Positions 30,750 through 42,763 of a stretch of DNA of 64,000 bases are shown piece after piece. The stretch is from Hedera helix (Eukaryota; Streptophyta; Magnoliopsida; Apiales; Araliaceae), in contig OX359264.1 of the NCBI GenBank assembly GCA_947179155.2, positions 52,879,702 to 52,943,701 of the forward strand, written 5' to 3'. The first letter of the stretch is position 1. The number at the start of each line of letters is the position of its first letter. The notes under the pieces were generated by a model, which searched no databases, was not told the DNA's origin, and worked only from the letters and a program-made list of their open reading frames with translations. A program made the position numbers and the translations under genes.

Positions 30750-33735
30750 GGGCTCCCTATTTTAGATGTCAAACTTATTTTTTCCCATATGTATATAGAT
30801 AAGGGACCCAAGACAATGTTTCCTTTATCAATTTTGCTACTTTTCAGATCACAAATATTTCGAACTTATATTGAGTGATGATTTAGTAACATTTACATAT
30901 ATATATATATATATATATATAGTGGTGAATCATTATGTAATGTTTAAAGAGTCTGTGTCTCCTTTGTGGGGTTGGCTCTTCTTCTTTTTTATCTCTAAAA
31001 TCTGCCAAACTTTAGGTTGCAAGTCAATATAGAGCAGAAAACATCTTTTTCCAAGGGACCTCAATTACGATTAATGGTGTCGTTAAACAAGTACTAAGGG
31101 TCATGGTTTGTCTTAAAAGTTTTGAATTTCTTAATTAATTAATAAATGATGGACAGTCAGTGATATAAAACCAAAGATATTTCATGAACAAAAATTAAAT
31201 ATACCGGTAGTTGTCTTTATCTTTTTCCTTTTTTCCAATTTAGTACGTACCAGCCATTATTCATCTGATATATATCCAGTTGAATGATATCAAATGCAAC
31301 GTTTAGTGGTTACTATATACTCGCTCGGTATCCAAAAAAAATGTCTCAAGTGATAAATAGAAAATAAAATTAAAAAAAAATTATCTTCAAAAATAAGTCT
31401 AAATAGCACAAATTAACGAGGTAAAATTTTGTATTGACTAATTTACTATTTGCTATATTATATTTTAGTAAAATAATAAATTAATCACATCATAAATAAA
31501 ACGTTCAAATTAATTAACTCTCTTTTTCTCTTTGCAAATTCAAGAGCCCGTTAAAATAATTAATACACACGTATTAATAAAAGAATAAAATAAAAAATAA
31601 ATTTATATTCTAATATCTTTTTATTTGACTATTTTAATTTGTGTGAAAATAATAAGTTGAAACCACTCGGACGTGGCACTTAGAAATCCGTAAACTTTTT
31701 CAACACTGAATGGAGAGGATTAGAGAAATGAATTGGATGGGAAAATATATAAAATTAGAGTGAAATTATTGGAGATTAATTTGAGCATCTGCTGTGCTGA
31801 GCTGAGTTTAATAGGAGGTGGACATCAATTAATACACACGTAGTGGTGGTGGTTGTAGGTGGTGGTGGTGGTGGTGGTGGTGGTGGTGGTAATGGTGGTG
31901 GTAGTGATAGTGGTAGTGATGGTAATAGTATCAACCTAAAAAACGCAACCTCAAAAACTCAGAAACGCATAAATGTTTTTGATACATAAAGAGAATTACT
32001 TGAATGCAACTAACTTGTCTTAGCTGTAGAATTTAATTTTCATTTTAAACAGACTTGGGCCGATTTATCATCTAATTTTTATATAGAATTTTTTTCTCTT
32101 GATTGGTTAGAAAAATCGATGATAAAAGGGAGGGGAGTGGAGTGGATATATATTAATTAATTCTAGTGTTGTATTTTAGCAGCAGAACTCTGCGACAATT
32201 TAATACTTTTGAAAATTATATTATTCATGCGATTAATTAAGGAAAAAATTGACAATATAGAATGTGATGTAATTAGCATCTTTTGTTCACTTGTTGACTA
32301 GGACAAATTCTGTATATAATTACCATACATAGCCCCCTTAGACACAAAAAACAAAAAACAACAAAAAAGAAACAAATTTAGCTAGTATATTTTGCCAAAC
32401 AGACCATTACTAAATGAATTGTAAAATTAGGTTTAATTAATTAATTATAAGAGTTCTGTTATGTAGTTTAAAAGTTTTTTGTCTAATTATAATTGGAAAA
32501 AAATATTACATAGAATTGGACCGTGAAATTTTTGTCACAAAATAAATTAATACATAAAATTAGACCGAATTATAAGAATGACATATTACATATATTATTT
32601 ATATTTTTCTACAGTCAACAAAAAAATAAATACATAAAATGACAAAATATTTAGGGACGACAATTTTTAACACGATATAGAATAAGAAAGTTAGTGTTAA
32701 GTATAAATAATTTCTAAGTCATAATCAAATTGACACGTTTAACATAAAATTTAAATATGTTAAATACGAATTATCAACTGGTTGACATGTTTAATAAGAT
32801 TAGACATATTTATTTAAAATAATTAAAAAATAGATATGATTTGGAGTTGTCGTTTATCGTAAACAGTGTGTCTTTTTTTTAATTAATTTTTTTAAATATA
32901 TATGAATATAAAGAATAAATAACATTATTATTCAATAAAAAAAATTAATAACGTTGTATTTTTTTTATTTTAAAATTTTAATATGTATGCTAAACAGTTA
33001 AATGGGTCAGCACATTTATCATTATTAATGAATAGATTAATGTTAATATTAAATTTTTTAACACAATCAAATAAATAAATCAAGTTAATATTAATTAATT
33101 TAATATAATATTTTTCAGCTGACACGACACGAGGTATCATTTATATCTATCTACCGTCAACAAAAAGGAATGAATACATAAAATGACAAAATATGTCATT
33201 TTCCCTAGAATGACACGTTGGATTAAATCATTAAGACGGCAACCAAAAATATGATGATGCTGACACTGAAACCGGCAAAACCAGTTTATTCAACCGAAAT
33301 CAGTGGCATTCAGGTATTATAAGGGTATTTTTATATTTATTTGAAAAAATTATTCATAAATTTTATTTTTATATAAAATAAAAAAAATTATTTTATTTTA
33401 TTTATAAAATATAAATAAAATAGGGTCATATTTTTTTGTCTTTTTTATAAATAAAATTAATAAATAAATTTTTTGAATAAATTTAAATTCTTCCTAATAA
33501 TAAACAAATAAAGGGCATATATAACTCCCGTCACTAAACTAGTCCAACTCCGTCATTTCAAAACCTTCTTTTCCATATTTACCCCTCCTTATCTCTCCCT
33601 CTTACCGCTCTTTCTATCTTCTTCTTGAAAAATTATTCACTTCTTCTGGGTAATAGGTCCACTATATGTATTGAAATAATAACATATAATTAATTTAAAA
33701 TATTATGTGATAATATTTTAAGAGTATATTTATTT
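30750..33735. other. AT-rich intergenic DNA with microsatellites
   Basis: An AT microsatellite lies at 30896-30921 and a TGG/GGT microsatellite at about 31842-31909. No gene or coding domain was recognised. It ends at the ATAAA target site (33736-33740). Confidence 0.6.
31842..31909. repeat. TGG trinucleotide microsatellite
   Basis: About 20 TGG units with a few interruptions, not in a coding context. Confidence 0.95.
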
Positions 33736-33740
33736 ATAAA

Positions 33741-35968
33741 TGTCGACGCCGGGATTTTCGTCGCTTCGTATTTTAATATAAAAAGCCCTTTCCAATTTTA
33801 GCCTTTAGATTAAGATGTGACTTTTGAAAAGGGTCGGCTTAGTGTCGACGGGGTTTTGAAATGTCGAATTTTTATGAGCCAATTGACCAGAGTCGCCAGT
33901 TGGTATATTTGAAATGGATGTACCAACTCATCCGAATTTTGTTTTCGCAATCGATGTCTCATATATGACTCCGAATTAATTGGTCCGCAAACCGAGATTC
34001 ATAGAGTTCGGGGGCTTGCTTAAGCTAGGGGAAGGTGTTAGACACCCCCCGACTTCCGTGAAATACGGTTACCGCAATCTCGATGTTTTCCTATCATTTT
34101 AAAATCCTAAAAATGTGTGAGTTGCGTGTGTGTGTGTGTGTGCCTAAATGGAGGTTTGTGGTGAGTTTTGCATAGAAAGTTTGTTTTTATTTTATGTGGC
34201 AAATGTGTTTATCTGGAAAGCGTTTTATACGTCTTTTGACCCAAATGACAAGGCTTTGTTTCATGATAAAGATTGATTTTACTTTTTAAAGCGATGAGGG
34301 TTTTATTAGATGTCGTTTATAGAAAACAGAGTTTTTAAACTTTTGTCAAATAGGTATCAAGGCTATACATTGCCTTCTATAAGTTAATATAAATAAAATG
34401 AAGGCAACTTCTAGAACTCTTTAACCCTATGCACAAAGTTTAATGAAAATGTTTATTTATTTTTCACGAAAACATCTTTTATGACATTTTGAAACCAAAC
34501 GTAGCCTTTTCGTCAAACAAGGATCAAAATTTCGCCAAAACTCTTTACCTTTTAAACCTCGTGTATCTAATATCCTAATTTGATTCTTTTTAGAAGATCT
34601 TTATTATTTGCTTTATTCTTTGGAAAATCGTTGTTGTGTCGTGAATTAAAACAAGCATTCCAAAACGTGTCGGGGTTATCCACGGGCATGTGAGCCATCC
34701 AGACAACCCCAAACACCCACAATCACATACTTTATTATTACGGGGCCTTAACCCGATCCCGATTCGGTATCGCTTTAAGGTCCAATATTACATTTACACA
34801 ACCACAAATCCCATCGGATGATTACATATACCAAAATGTCCATCATCGGGATTTGACCACGAGGATCTCCTCCCTAGGCTCACATTCACCCAAATCGTGG
34901 CACAACCAACACTAAACCAAATCTAACGAGATTTAACATTGCTATCACATTACATAACCCAAATATCACAACTTAATCACTACAACCTATCCATTACTAC
35001 CACAAACGATATATCACCGTACGGATGTCATCGGGGCGTTAGGAGGAGTTACTTTCTGATGGAAACCTCGCTAACAACCCCTAATCCACGGATCCTTTAT
35101 CCACAAATAACAATAAACTACATCACATACCAATCATAACATTATGCTATCAATACAACAAAATAAAACTCAAGAACACACCCTTTCACCTTGCAAAATG
35201 CCGATTCAAGCTTCTTATATCACAAAATGGATTATACCACAAGATCACTAACTAAATAACACAACACAAGAAAATTGGTGCTTGACTCTAGCAACAAAAT
35301 CCCGACTTCTCTCTCTCTCCCACGCAGACTCTCTCTCTCTCTTTTTCTTTTTCTTTTTCTCCTCTTTTTCTCGGACGCGAAAATGGCCGCTGTATAGCTG
35401 ATCGGAGGCAGCCGCAGATGCATCTGGCCGCAGATGCATCTGCGGCTGCCTGGGCCGCCGCCTCGGCTGCCGTGTGCCGTCCTCGAGCCGTGCGAAGCCC
35501 CAAAAGTCGTTGGCCGCAGATGCATCCGCGGCTGTCTGGCTTCCTTTTCTCGATTTTCATGCCACGCGGTCTTAAATCGTCACTTTCTGCTGTATTATTT
35601 CGGAAGGCTGTTCCTCGGTGTATAAATTGCTCGTTGTGCTTGGCTTCTAGGGGGCGCTGCCCCCTTTCCACCCCCGCCAGCTCACCGGCGAGCTGGGCAG
35701 CCGCTCGCTTACCGGGGAGCGAGACCCCCGAACATCGTAAGCGTAGTGGCCATTTGTCGTCTTTTGTGCTCAAATCAGGTTCTTCTGGATCAACTGTTTG
35801 CCTTGCCTCAAGTAACCTGATGCTCGTTGTTCGTTGTGGCGGATTTGACCGTAAATCGTTGGGGTGACTTCGTTTTGGGGTCCACCTTCCTTTTCGCATT
35901 CCGGCTCAAGTGACGACTTTGCCCTCCTGCCAGGGTTAGTAGAGAAGTGCAAAATTTGGGTGTCTACA
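33741..35968 (-). repeat. 3' LTR of the non-coding retroelement (2,228 bp)
   Basis: TG...CA ends. The right third is GC-rich, holding a 21-bp-arm hairpin (35406-35451), the palindrome GGGGGC-GCT-GCCCCC (35650-35664) and further short hairpins to about 35740. The left two thirds are AT-rich. Confidence 0.88.
35406..35451. repeat. Perfect inverted repeat, 21-bp arms, 4-nt loop
   Basis: The left arm is 35406-35426, the loop GCCG is 35427-35430 and the right arm is 35431-35451. The arms contain GCAGATGCATCTG. A further partial copy (CCGCAGATGCATCCGCGGC) lies at about 35515-35535. Confidence 0.95.
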
Positions 35969-35981
35969 GCTGCCCCTCTTT
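35969..35981 (-). other. Polypurine tract of the non-coding retroelement
   Basis: The minus strand reads AAAGAGGGGCAGC, directly before the LTR start TGTAGACACCC. Confidence 0.75.
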
Positions 35982-36035
35982 ATCATGTTTATGGAATGCA
36001 GTATGAAATGAACATGATAAAGAAGTAGGCACCCA

Positions 36036-36440
36036 ATGCATGAAAATGACAGTACATATTTTAATGATGCAACATACATATCAATGATGCAACATATACA
36101 TATTAATGATGCAACATTAATATCATCGGTTACTGTCTCAAATGGACTCGCATCGCCTATTCATCAAGGAAAACTATTTTTCTCTTGCTTATCGCATATC
36201 GCATATCGCATATCAAGTCGCATGTTAAACATCAATTCGCATATCATATTAAACCAAAGTCACATTACATCGCATATGAAATCGCATATCGCACTGCTTC
36301 TCATATGATGTATCGCATATCGCATCGCATATCGAATCGCACATCGCATCGCACATCGCATCGCATTGTTTTGGTCATCGTCGGATCTTTTCCCAACGGT
36401 TATCGCATTGTCATCGTCGGATCTTTTTCCAACGGTTATT
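36036..36440. repeat. Short tandem repeats next to the PPT
   Basis: In order: ATGATGCAACATA-type units (36060-36120), dense ATCGCAT units (36188-36366), and two copies of CATCGTCGGATCTTTT with CCAACGGTTAT (36376-36440). Confidence 0.8.
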
Positions 36441-38635
36441 TTTGGACGGTCAGGAATTTACACGGACGGGTCATTTCTTGGACGGTCAGGTATTATTTCT
36501 GATGGGTCGCTTTTGGACGGTCAGGTGTTTTCACTGACGGGTCATTTTGGACGGTCAGGGATTTTTTCACTGACGGGTCATTTTGGACGGTCAGGGTTTT
36601 CACTGACGGGTCATGTTTGGACGGTCAGTTCTTTTGACTGACAGGTCATGTTTGGACGGTCAGTTCCTTTGACTGTCGGGTCATGTTTGGACGGTCAGTT
36701 TTCTTTGACTGACGGGTCATGTTGGACGGTCAATTTCCTTTGATTGACGGGTCATGTTGGACGGTCAGTTTCCTTTGACTGACGGGTCGTGTTGGAAGGT
36801 CAGTTACCTTTGACTGACGGGTCATGTTGGACGGTCAATTCTTTTGACTGACGGGTCATGTTGGACGGTCAGTTTCTTTTGACTGACGGGTCATGTTTGG
36901 ACGGTGAGTTTCCTTTGACTGACGGGTCATGTTTGGACGGTCAGTTTCCTTTGACTGACGGGTCATGTTTGGACGGTCAGTTCCTTTGACTGACGGGTCA
37001 TGTTTGGACGGTCAGTTTCCTTTGACTGACGGGTCATGTTTGGACGGTCAGTTCCTTTGACTGACGGGTCATGTTTGGACGGTCAGTTTCCTTTGACTGA
37101 CGGGTCATGTTTGGACGGTCAGTTCCTTTGACTGACGGGTCATGTTTGGACGGTCAGTTCCTTTGACTGACGGGTCATGTTTGGACGGTCAGTTTCCTTT
37201 GACTGACGGGTCATGTTTGGACGGTCAGTTCCTTTGACTGACGGGTCATGTTTGGACGGTCAGTTCCTTTGACTGACGGGTCATGTTTGGACGGTCAGTT
37301 CTTTTGACTGACGGGTCATGTTTGGACGGTCAGTTCTTTTGACTGACGGGTCATGTTGGACTGTCAGTTTCTTTTGACTGACGGGTCATGTTTGGACGAT
37401 CAGTTTCCTTTGACTGACGGGTCATGTTTGGACGGTCAGTTTCCTTTGACTGACGGGTCATGTTTGGACGGTCAGTTTCCTTTGACTGACGGGTCATGTT
37501 TGGACGGTCAGTTCCTTTGACTGACGGGTCATGTTTGGACGGTCAGTTTCCTTTGACTGACGGGTCATGTTTGGACGGTCAGTACCTTTGACTGACGGGT
37601 CATGTTTGGACGGTCAGTTTCCTTTGACTGACGGGTCATGTTTGGACGGTCAGTTCCTTTGACTGACGGGTCATGTTTGGACGGTCAGTTCTTTTGACTG
37701 ACGGGTCATGTTTGGACGGTCAGTTCTTTTGACTGACGGGTCATATTTGGACGGTCAGTTCTTTTGACTGACGGGTCATGTTGGACTGTCAGTTTCTTTT
37801 GACTGACGGGTCATGTTTGGACGATCAGTTTCCTTTGACTGACGGGTCATGTTTGGACGGTCAGTTCCTTTGACTGACGGGTCATGTTTGGACGGTCATT
37901 TTCCTTTGACTGACGGGTCATGTTTGGACGGTCAGTTCCTTTGACTGACGGGTCATGTTTGGACGGTCAGTTCTTTTGACTGACGGGTCTTGTTGGACGG
38001 TCAGTTCTTTTGACTGACGGGTCATGTTTGGACGGTCAGTTCTTTTGACTGACGGGTCATGTTGGACTGTCAGTTTCTTTTGACTGACGGGTCATGTTTG
38101 GACGGTCAGTTTCCTTTGACTGACGGGTCATGTTTGGACGGTCAGTTTCCTTTGACTGACGGGTCATGTTTGGACGGTCAGTTCCTTTGACTGACGGGTC
38201 ATGTTTGGACGGTCAGTTTCCTTTGACTGACGGGTCATGTTTGGACGGTCAGTTCCTTTGATTGACGGGTCATGTTTGGACGGTCAGTTCTTTTGACTGA
38301 CGGGTCATGTTGGACGGTCAGTTCTTTTGACTGACGGGTCATGTTGGACGGTCAGTTCTTTTGACTGACGGGTCATGTTGGACGGTCAGTTCTTTTGACT
38401 GACGGGTCATGTTTGGAGTTGGTCAGGTATCGTATCTGACTGGTCGTTTTTGGCTTGGTCAGGGATCGTTTCTGACTGGTCGTTTTTGGTTTGGTCGGGT
38501 ATCGTATCTGACTGGTCGCTTTTGGGTTGGTCAGGTATCGTTTCTGACTGGTCGTTTTTGGTTTGGTCAGGTATCGTATCTGACTGGTCGTTTTGGACGG
38601 TCAGGGGTTTTCACTGACGGGTCATTTTTTGTACT
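36440..38635. repeat. ~35-bp hairpin satellite-like array (about 60 units)
   Basis: The core unit contains GGACGGTCAGT, a short T/C-rich loop, then ACTGACGGGTCATGTT. GTCAGT and ACTGAC pair as 6-bp arms over a 7-8 nt loop. Units are 34-36 bp; copy number is estimated from length over period. Edge units (36440-36640) are diverged, and the right end (38410-38630) changes to a related ~39-bp variant (TTGGTCAGGTATCG...CTGACTGGTC). A variant with GGACTGTCAG recurs at 37356, 37781 and 38062, implying block duplication. Confidence 0.95.
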
Positions 38636-41600
38636 TGCCGGGTCTCGTCTCCGGAATCGCTGTGTATTTTCCCAAACGGACTCGCATCGTATCGTACATC
38701 ATAAAAAAATGCAATAATTCTTGAGGAAATTTAAAAAGAAAGCGTACCTGATTAGTTTGTGGGGCCTCCTTGGGATTCGTCCTCGTAAATCGCTTTTTCC
38801 AACCACTTCTTTGATTTGACTTGTCATTCTCGGGGTTCGTCCTTGTCGATCGCTCTTGACAGCCATTGTTTTTGAGCTGTCATCCTTGTTGATTAGCTGA
38901 AGGTGCTTCAGGCAGTCGTTTTGCAATTCCTTGATGTTCTATAGATTCTGGGCGCATCGGATCGTAGAAGTTTCCCGCTGTCATGTCTTTCCGATCAATG
39001 GCACTGGCATTCGCGACGCCGACAGTCTCGTACCTGTGATTTTCCTTTCATGTACATTTTATTTTGATATATACATGGATGCACGGATTTTATGCATGGA
39101 TCAATAGATATGCTTGGAAGTAAATGACCCCTGTTTAGTCAAATGATACAATTTTTCACGTGTCGCTCTTTTTGACTACTTAGTTGTGCCATGCTTTATT
39201 TGGGAGCACAGTTTCTAGACTTCAAGGCTGGTTCATTGAATCGCGTGCCCCTGATCATTTCTCTGTTGGGGAATTGTATCTGTCGTTTTGAATGCCCAAT
39301 CGACTTATCCAAGGCTCCTCATCCTGCTAGCTCACAGATCGTCATGTCTTTGAATTTGGGGTGCAGGGACTTCCTTTGATGCTGGAGAATTGTGCCTAGA
39401 TTCTGGGTTGATATCTGGGTGATCCCCTTGTCGGTTGGTCGTATGCATCGATAGCTCTTGACTTTCAATCGGATTTTACGATTACCGACGACCATGTTGC
39501 CCCTCCTCGCCCTTTTAATCGATCAACTCTGACGTTAGGAATTATATCGTTCTTGCATATGCTCGCTTGAGTATCGAGGTAATGTCAGCATGCATCAGGC
39601 TGAGTTCGTCAAAATCCATCGATGGTCGTGGGGGAAAGTTCGTTGATGAGGAGTTTGATATAGATCTGGGCTTCCTTCATTTTCGTAATTTCCAACATGC
39701 CCCAGCCTTTACTCGTGTTCTTATCGAGAATTCGCATGGGAAATCATTTCGTTGGTCATGCCAAGTTACCCTCACCGATTCATATCCTGCACAAGTAACA
39801 AACGCTAAATGCTCGACGGTTCGGGTCGGCGGGGTTAACTCCGATATAAGAATTGCTAAAATCTTGACAGTAAAGCATATAAAAATGGAAAGCTCGTGAT
39901 TCTGCAATTTAGCTGGTGTCGTGGTGTTTATGTCTTATCGTTAAAGAAACTTGACATCGAGATGAATCTCCTTTGTTCGTGAATCGTGAGTGGATTAATT
40001 TGACATTGAATGAATTGTGAATGTATTAAGTCACTCTCGATTTTATTTTATTTTTATTTTTTTTTATTATTTTTTTTATTATTTTTTTTTTCATTTGACG
40101 AGTTATGAAATCGTAATAGAACATTTAAGCATTCATGGTCAATATACGTGAGTATGATTAAATTCAAAAACTACCTTCCTTTATCAAAGGTATTCCGTCT
40201 TCATTATTGATATCGTTCTTCGCAGGATTTACGTCATATGGCAAGTGCACTGTGCGATGCATCCTTCATTTAGGGGCTTCTTTTCCGTGACTTTAGATGA
40301 GCTTTTTCTCTTTTGGTCGAACATTTTTTCCTTTTTCTTTTTTCTCGACTCCACATTTCACTTCTTGTGCCCACTTAACTTGTCTCGTTTTCTTAGGCTA
40401 TTCAGAGTTACCCATTTAACGAGTTTTGGACCAATGACTCCCAAACCAGACGGCTTTAGGGCATTGGGTGTAAAGACACCCCTTCGGGTTTACTTGCTCG
40501 AGTAACAAAGGCCACGCTTCGATACAAGTTAGGTGGTTTACTGCATTCATACCTCGTCTGACTCTGTGCAAGATTCGTTTTCTTAGGCTTGAGTTACCCA
40601 TGTAGCGAGCGTTGGGCCGGTGACTCCCAAATCGGACGACCTTAGGGCACCAGGTGTAGAGACACCCTTTAGGCTTAATTACTCGAATAACCCTTGCCAC
40701 GATTCGAATCTGCTCAGGTCTCTGCAGTCGTAATGCTCGTTTTCTCAGGCTCTGAATTACGCATGTAACGAGCGTTGGGCCGACGACTCCCAAATCAGAC
40801 GACTTTAGGGCGCCAGGTATAAAGACACCCCTCAGGCTTAATTACTCGAATAACTCAGGCCACGATTCGAGACATTTGATTCACTTTTATTTACCTTCCG
40901 ATTCTGCATCAACTGTCATCTTATCGTCATGGCTTTATACCCCACATCTGAAAGTTGGCGCAAACGCAAAGTGCAGACTTGCCTATGAGGTGGATTCTGC
41001 TTCGAACGATACTTCGAAATCAGGTCTTTGTTGAACAATTTTAATCATTTAATCATACTCATGAGTCTGCCCCACGGATGCTTGTCAGAATTAATTCGAT
41101 TCCTATCAAGTCAAATAAAAATTTCTCTTTTCCAAAATTAATGTTAGAGTTAAACTATGTGCAGTCTTAATATATGTACAGGGAGACAGGAAAGAAATAA
41201 AAAGATGGAAAAAAATTGTACCTTACCTGTGGGTCATCGTATTCTGAAAGAGCTCTGACTGGAAAAGACCAATTGATCGTACAGCTCTGATGATGTTGTC
41301 GTATGCTGACGGGATCGCACCATAGATGTCGAATCGTGCAGTATCCTTCCATGGATGGTTGATGAATGCCCCAGTGTCGAGTCGTCATCGATTTCGAAAC
41401 TGCCCCAGCCTTGATTGTCGTCAAGGCCATCGCTTCGTGGTGTCTTTGACAGGTGGGCTAATGCGATGTTGGGAATCCAAGAATCCTTTGCCTTTAATTA
41501 GGTTGGAAGTGCACTCCGATGGGTTGACAAGAGAACAGGTTGTCTGAGTCATTGATCGTTAACTGCAAAACCATCGAAGGGTTCTATAGAATTTTTACAA

Positions 41601-41786
41601 GGATTAGACCGCGCCAAAGTGGCTGCCTACGTACTCCTATAGGAAAAGGAGATCAGGTCTTTCGTAGTTCAGGCCTGATAACACACAAGATTGCTTTTTT
41701 TTTTTTTTTTTTAGAAAACATAACATCATAATGCACAGAAAAAAAAAACAGGCTATAACATTAAGTAGATGATAACGTCCCCACAC
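38636..41786 (-). other. Non-coding interior of the retroelement
   Basis: No ORF with gag or pol similarity on either strand. It contains a T-rich run (40040-40090), two diverged copies of a block around ACAAGGACGAACC (minus strand, 38760-38880), the 160-190-bp repeats listed separately, and a GGCTGCCTACGTACTCC block (~41620) of a kind I associate with Tat-type non-coding regions (recollection, not searched). Confidence 0.5.
40386..40871. repeat. Three diverged tandem units of ~160-190 bp
   Basis: Units start at CGTTTTCTTAGGC (40386), at 40576 and at 40739 (CGTTTTCTCAGGC). Each holds GACTCCCAAAYCRGACG, GGTRTAGAGACACCC-like sequence and CTCGAATAAC. Confidence 0.85.
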
Positions 41787-42043
41787 CCGGTGAGCGAGAC
41801 CCCCGAACATCGTAAGCGTAGTGGCCATTTGTCGTCTTTTGTACTCAAATCAGGTTCTTCTGGATCAACTGTTTGCCTTGCCTCAAGTAACCTGATGCTC
41901 GTTGTTCGTTGTGGCGGTTTTGACCGTAAATCGTTGGGGTGACTTCGTTTTGGGGTCCACCTTCCTTTTCGCATTCCGGCTCAAGTGACAACTTTGCCCT
42001 CCTGCCAGGGTTAGTAGAGAAGTGCAAAATTTGGGTGTCTACA
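41787..42043 (-). repeat. 5' LTR remnant (257 bp) of the non-coding retroelement
   Basis: It matches the start of the LTR (35712-35968) with about four differences. The rest of the 5' LTR and any PBS are missing, replaced by sequence including a T-run (41695-41713). Confidence 0.85.
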
Positions 42044-42048
42044 ATAAA

Positions 42049-42675
42049 AATTATATTTAAGATTTGATTATTTTTATTAATTTAATATTATTTTGATTTA
42101 TTTTATCTCATAATAGGAGATTAATAATTTTTTAAATAGTCTTGGAGTATTTTTTATTATTTTTAAAACTATTTATGAGAGTTATATAATCTCATGATGA
42201 ATTTAGGATTAATAGTCCACTCATTTTAAACTATTAAATAATTTTTTTATTACTAATAGTTCAACATTAAAGAACTAATAATCATTCATTATGAGATAAA
42301 ATAATTTAAAATAATATTAAATTTATACAAAAAAGTTAATTATAAATATATTTTTTATAAATGAACGTATCTCAAGAACAGTGAATAACTTTTGCTTCTC
42401 TTTCGCAGCCACGTAAAAACCATATCTTTCTCATTTTCTCTCTCTAAAATTTCTCACTCTAAATTATATATATATTACTCCATTATATTATATGTGTATA
42501 ATACTGTATATATATATATACTCAGTCCAAAGCTATTGGTTAATGGTTACCGTGTGCAAAACAGTTTGCCAGTTCAAACAACAAGCATTTGGAGATCTCT
42601 TATTTGCAAAATGTTGCTGCTCCCTAAACATTTGAACATCTGATTTTATCATTTCTTATATTTTATACACAAAGT

Positions 42676-42719
<44 letters not shown>

Positions 42720-42763
42720 ATTTTTTCTCTCTCTAAAAATATCAGACTTATAGGGCGAGCTAA
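42049..42763 (+). promoter_or_regulatory. Upstream region and 5' leader of the RING/VWA gene
   Basis: AT-rich. It has an ACGT-containing CCACGTAA (about 42410), TATA-like runs (42465-42520), an AT microsatellite (42679-42716), then a CTCTCTCT leader typical of plant 5' UTRs before the ATG at 42764. The left edge is the ATAAA target site, so the proximal promoter is only about 0.7 kb before retroelement DNA begins. Confidence 0.5.
42679..42716. repeat. AT microsatellite in the 5' leader
   Basis: About 19 AT units, roughly 50 nt upstream of the start codon. Confidence 0.95.

Larger units (their letters stand above)
33741..42043 (-). mobile_element. Non-coding LTR retroelement with satellite-like interior (8.3 kb)
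   Basis: Perfect TSD ATAAA (33736-33740 and 42044-42048). The outer ends are TGTCGACG at 33741 and TGTCTACA at 42043. The left LTR is complete (33741-35968). The right one is only a 257-bp remnant (41787-42043) matching 35712-35968. A purine tract on the minus strand adjoins the left LTR, so the element runs right to left. The interior has no gag or pol and is mostly tandem repeats. Repeat-rich 3' untranslated regions are typical of Ty3 Tat/Ogre elements, so that lineage is a reasonable guess, but no coding domain confirms it. The LTR is the same family as the solo LTR at 55218-57312. Confidence 0.82.

Noticed and set aside
36440..38635. CRISPR-like appearance of regularly spaced repeats
   Set aside because: Units are directly tandem with no unique spacers, lie inside an LTR retroelement with a TSD, and the setting is a plant nuclear genome.
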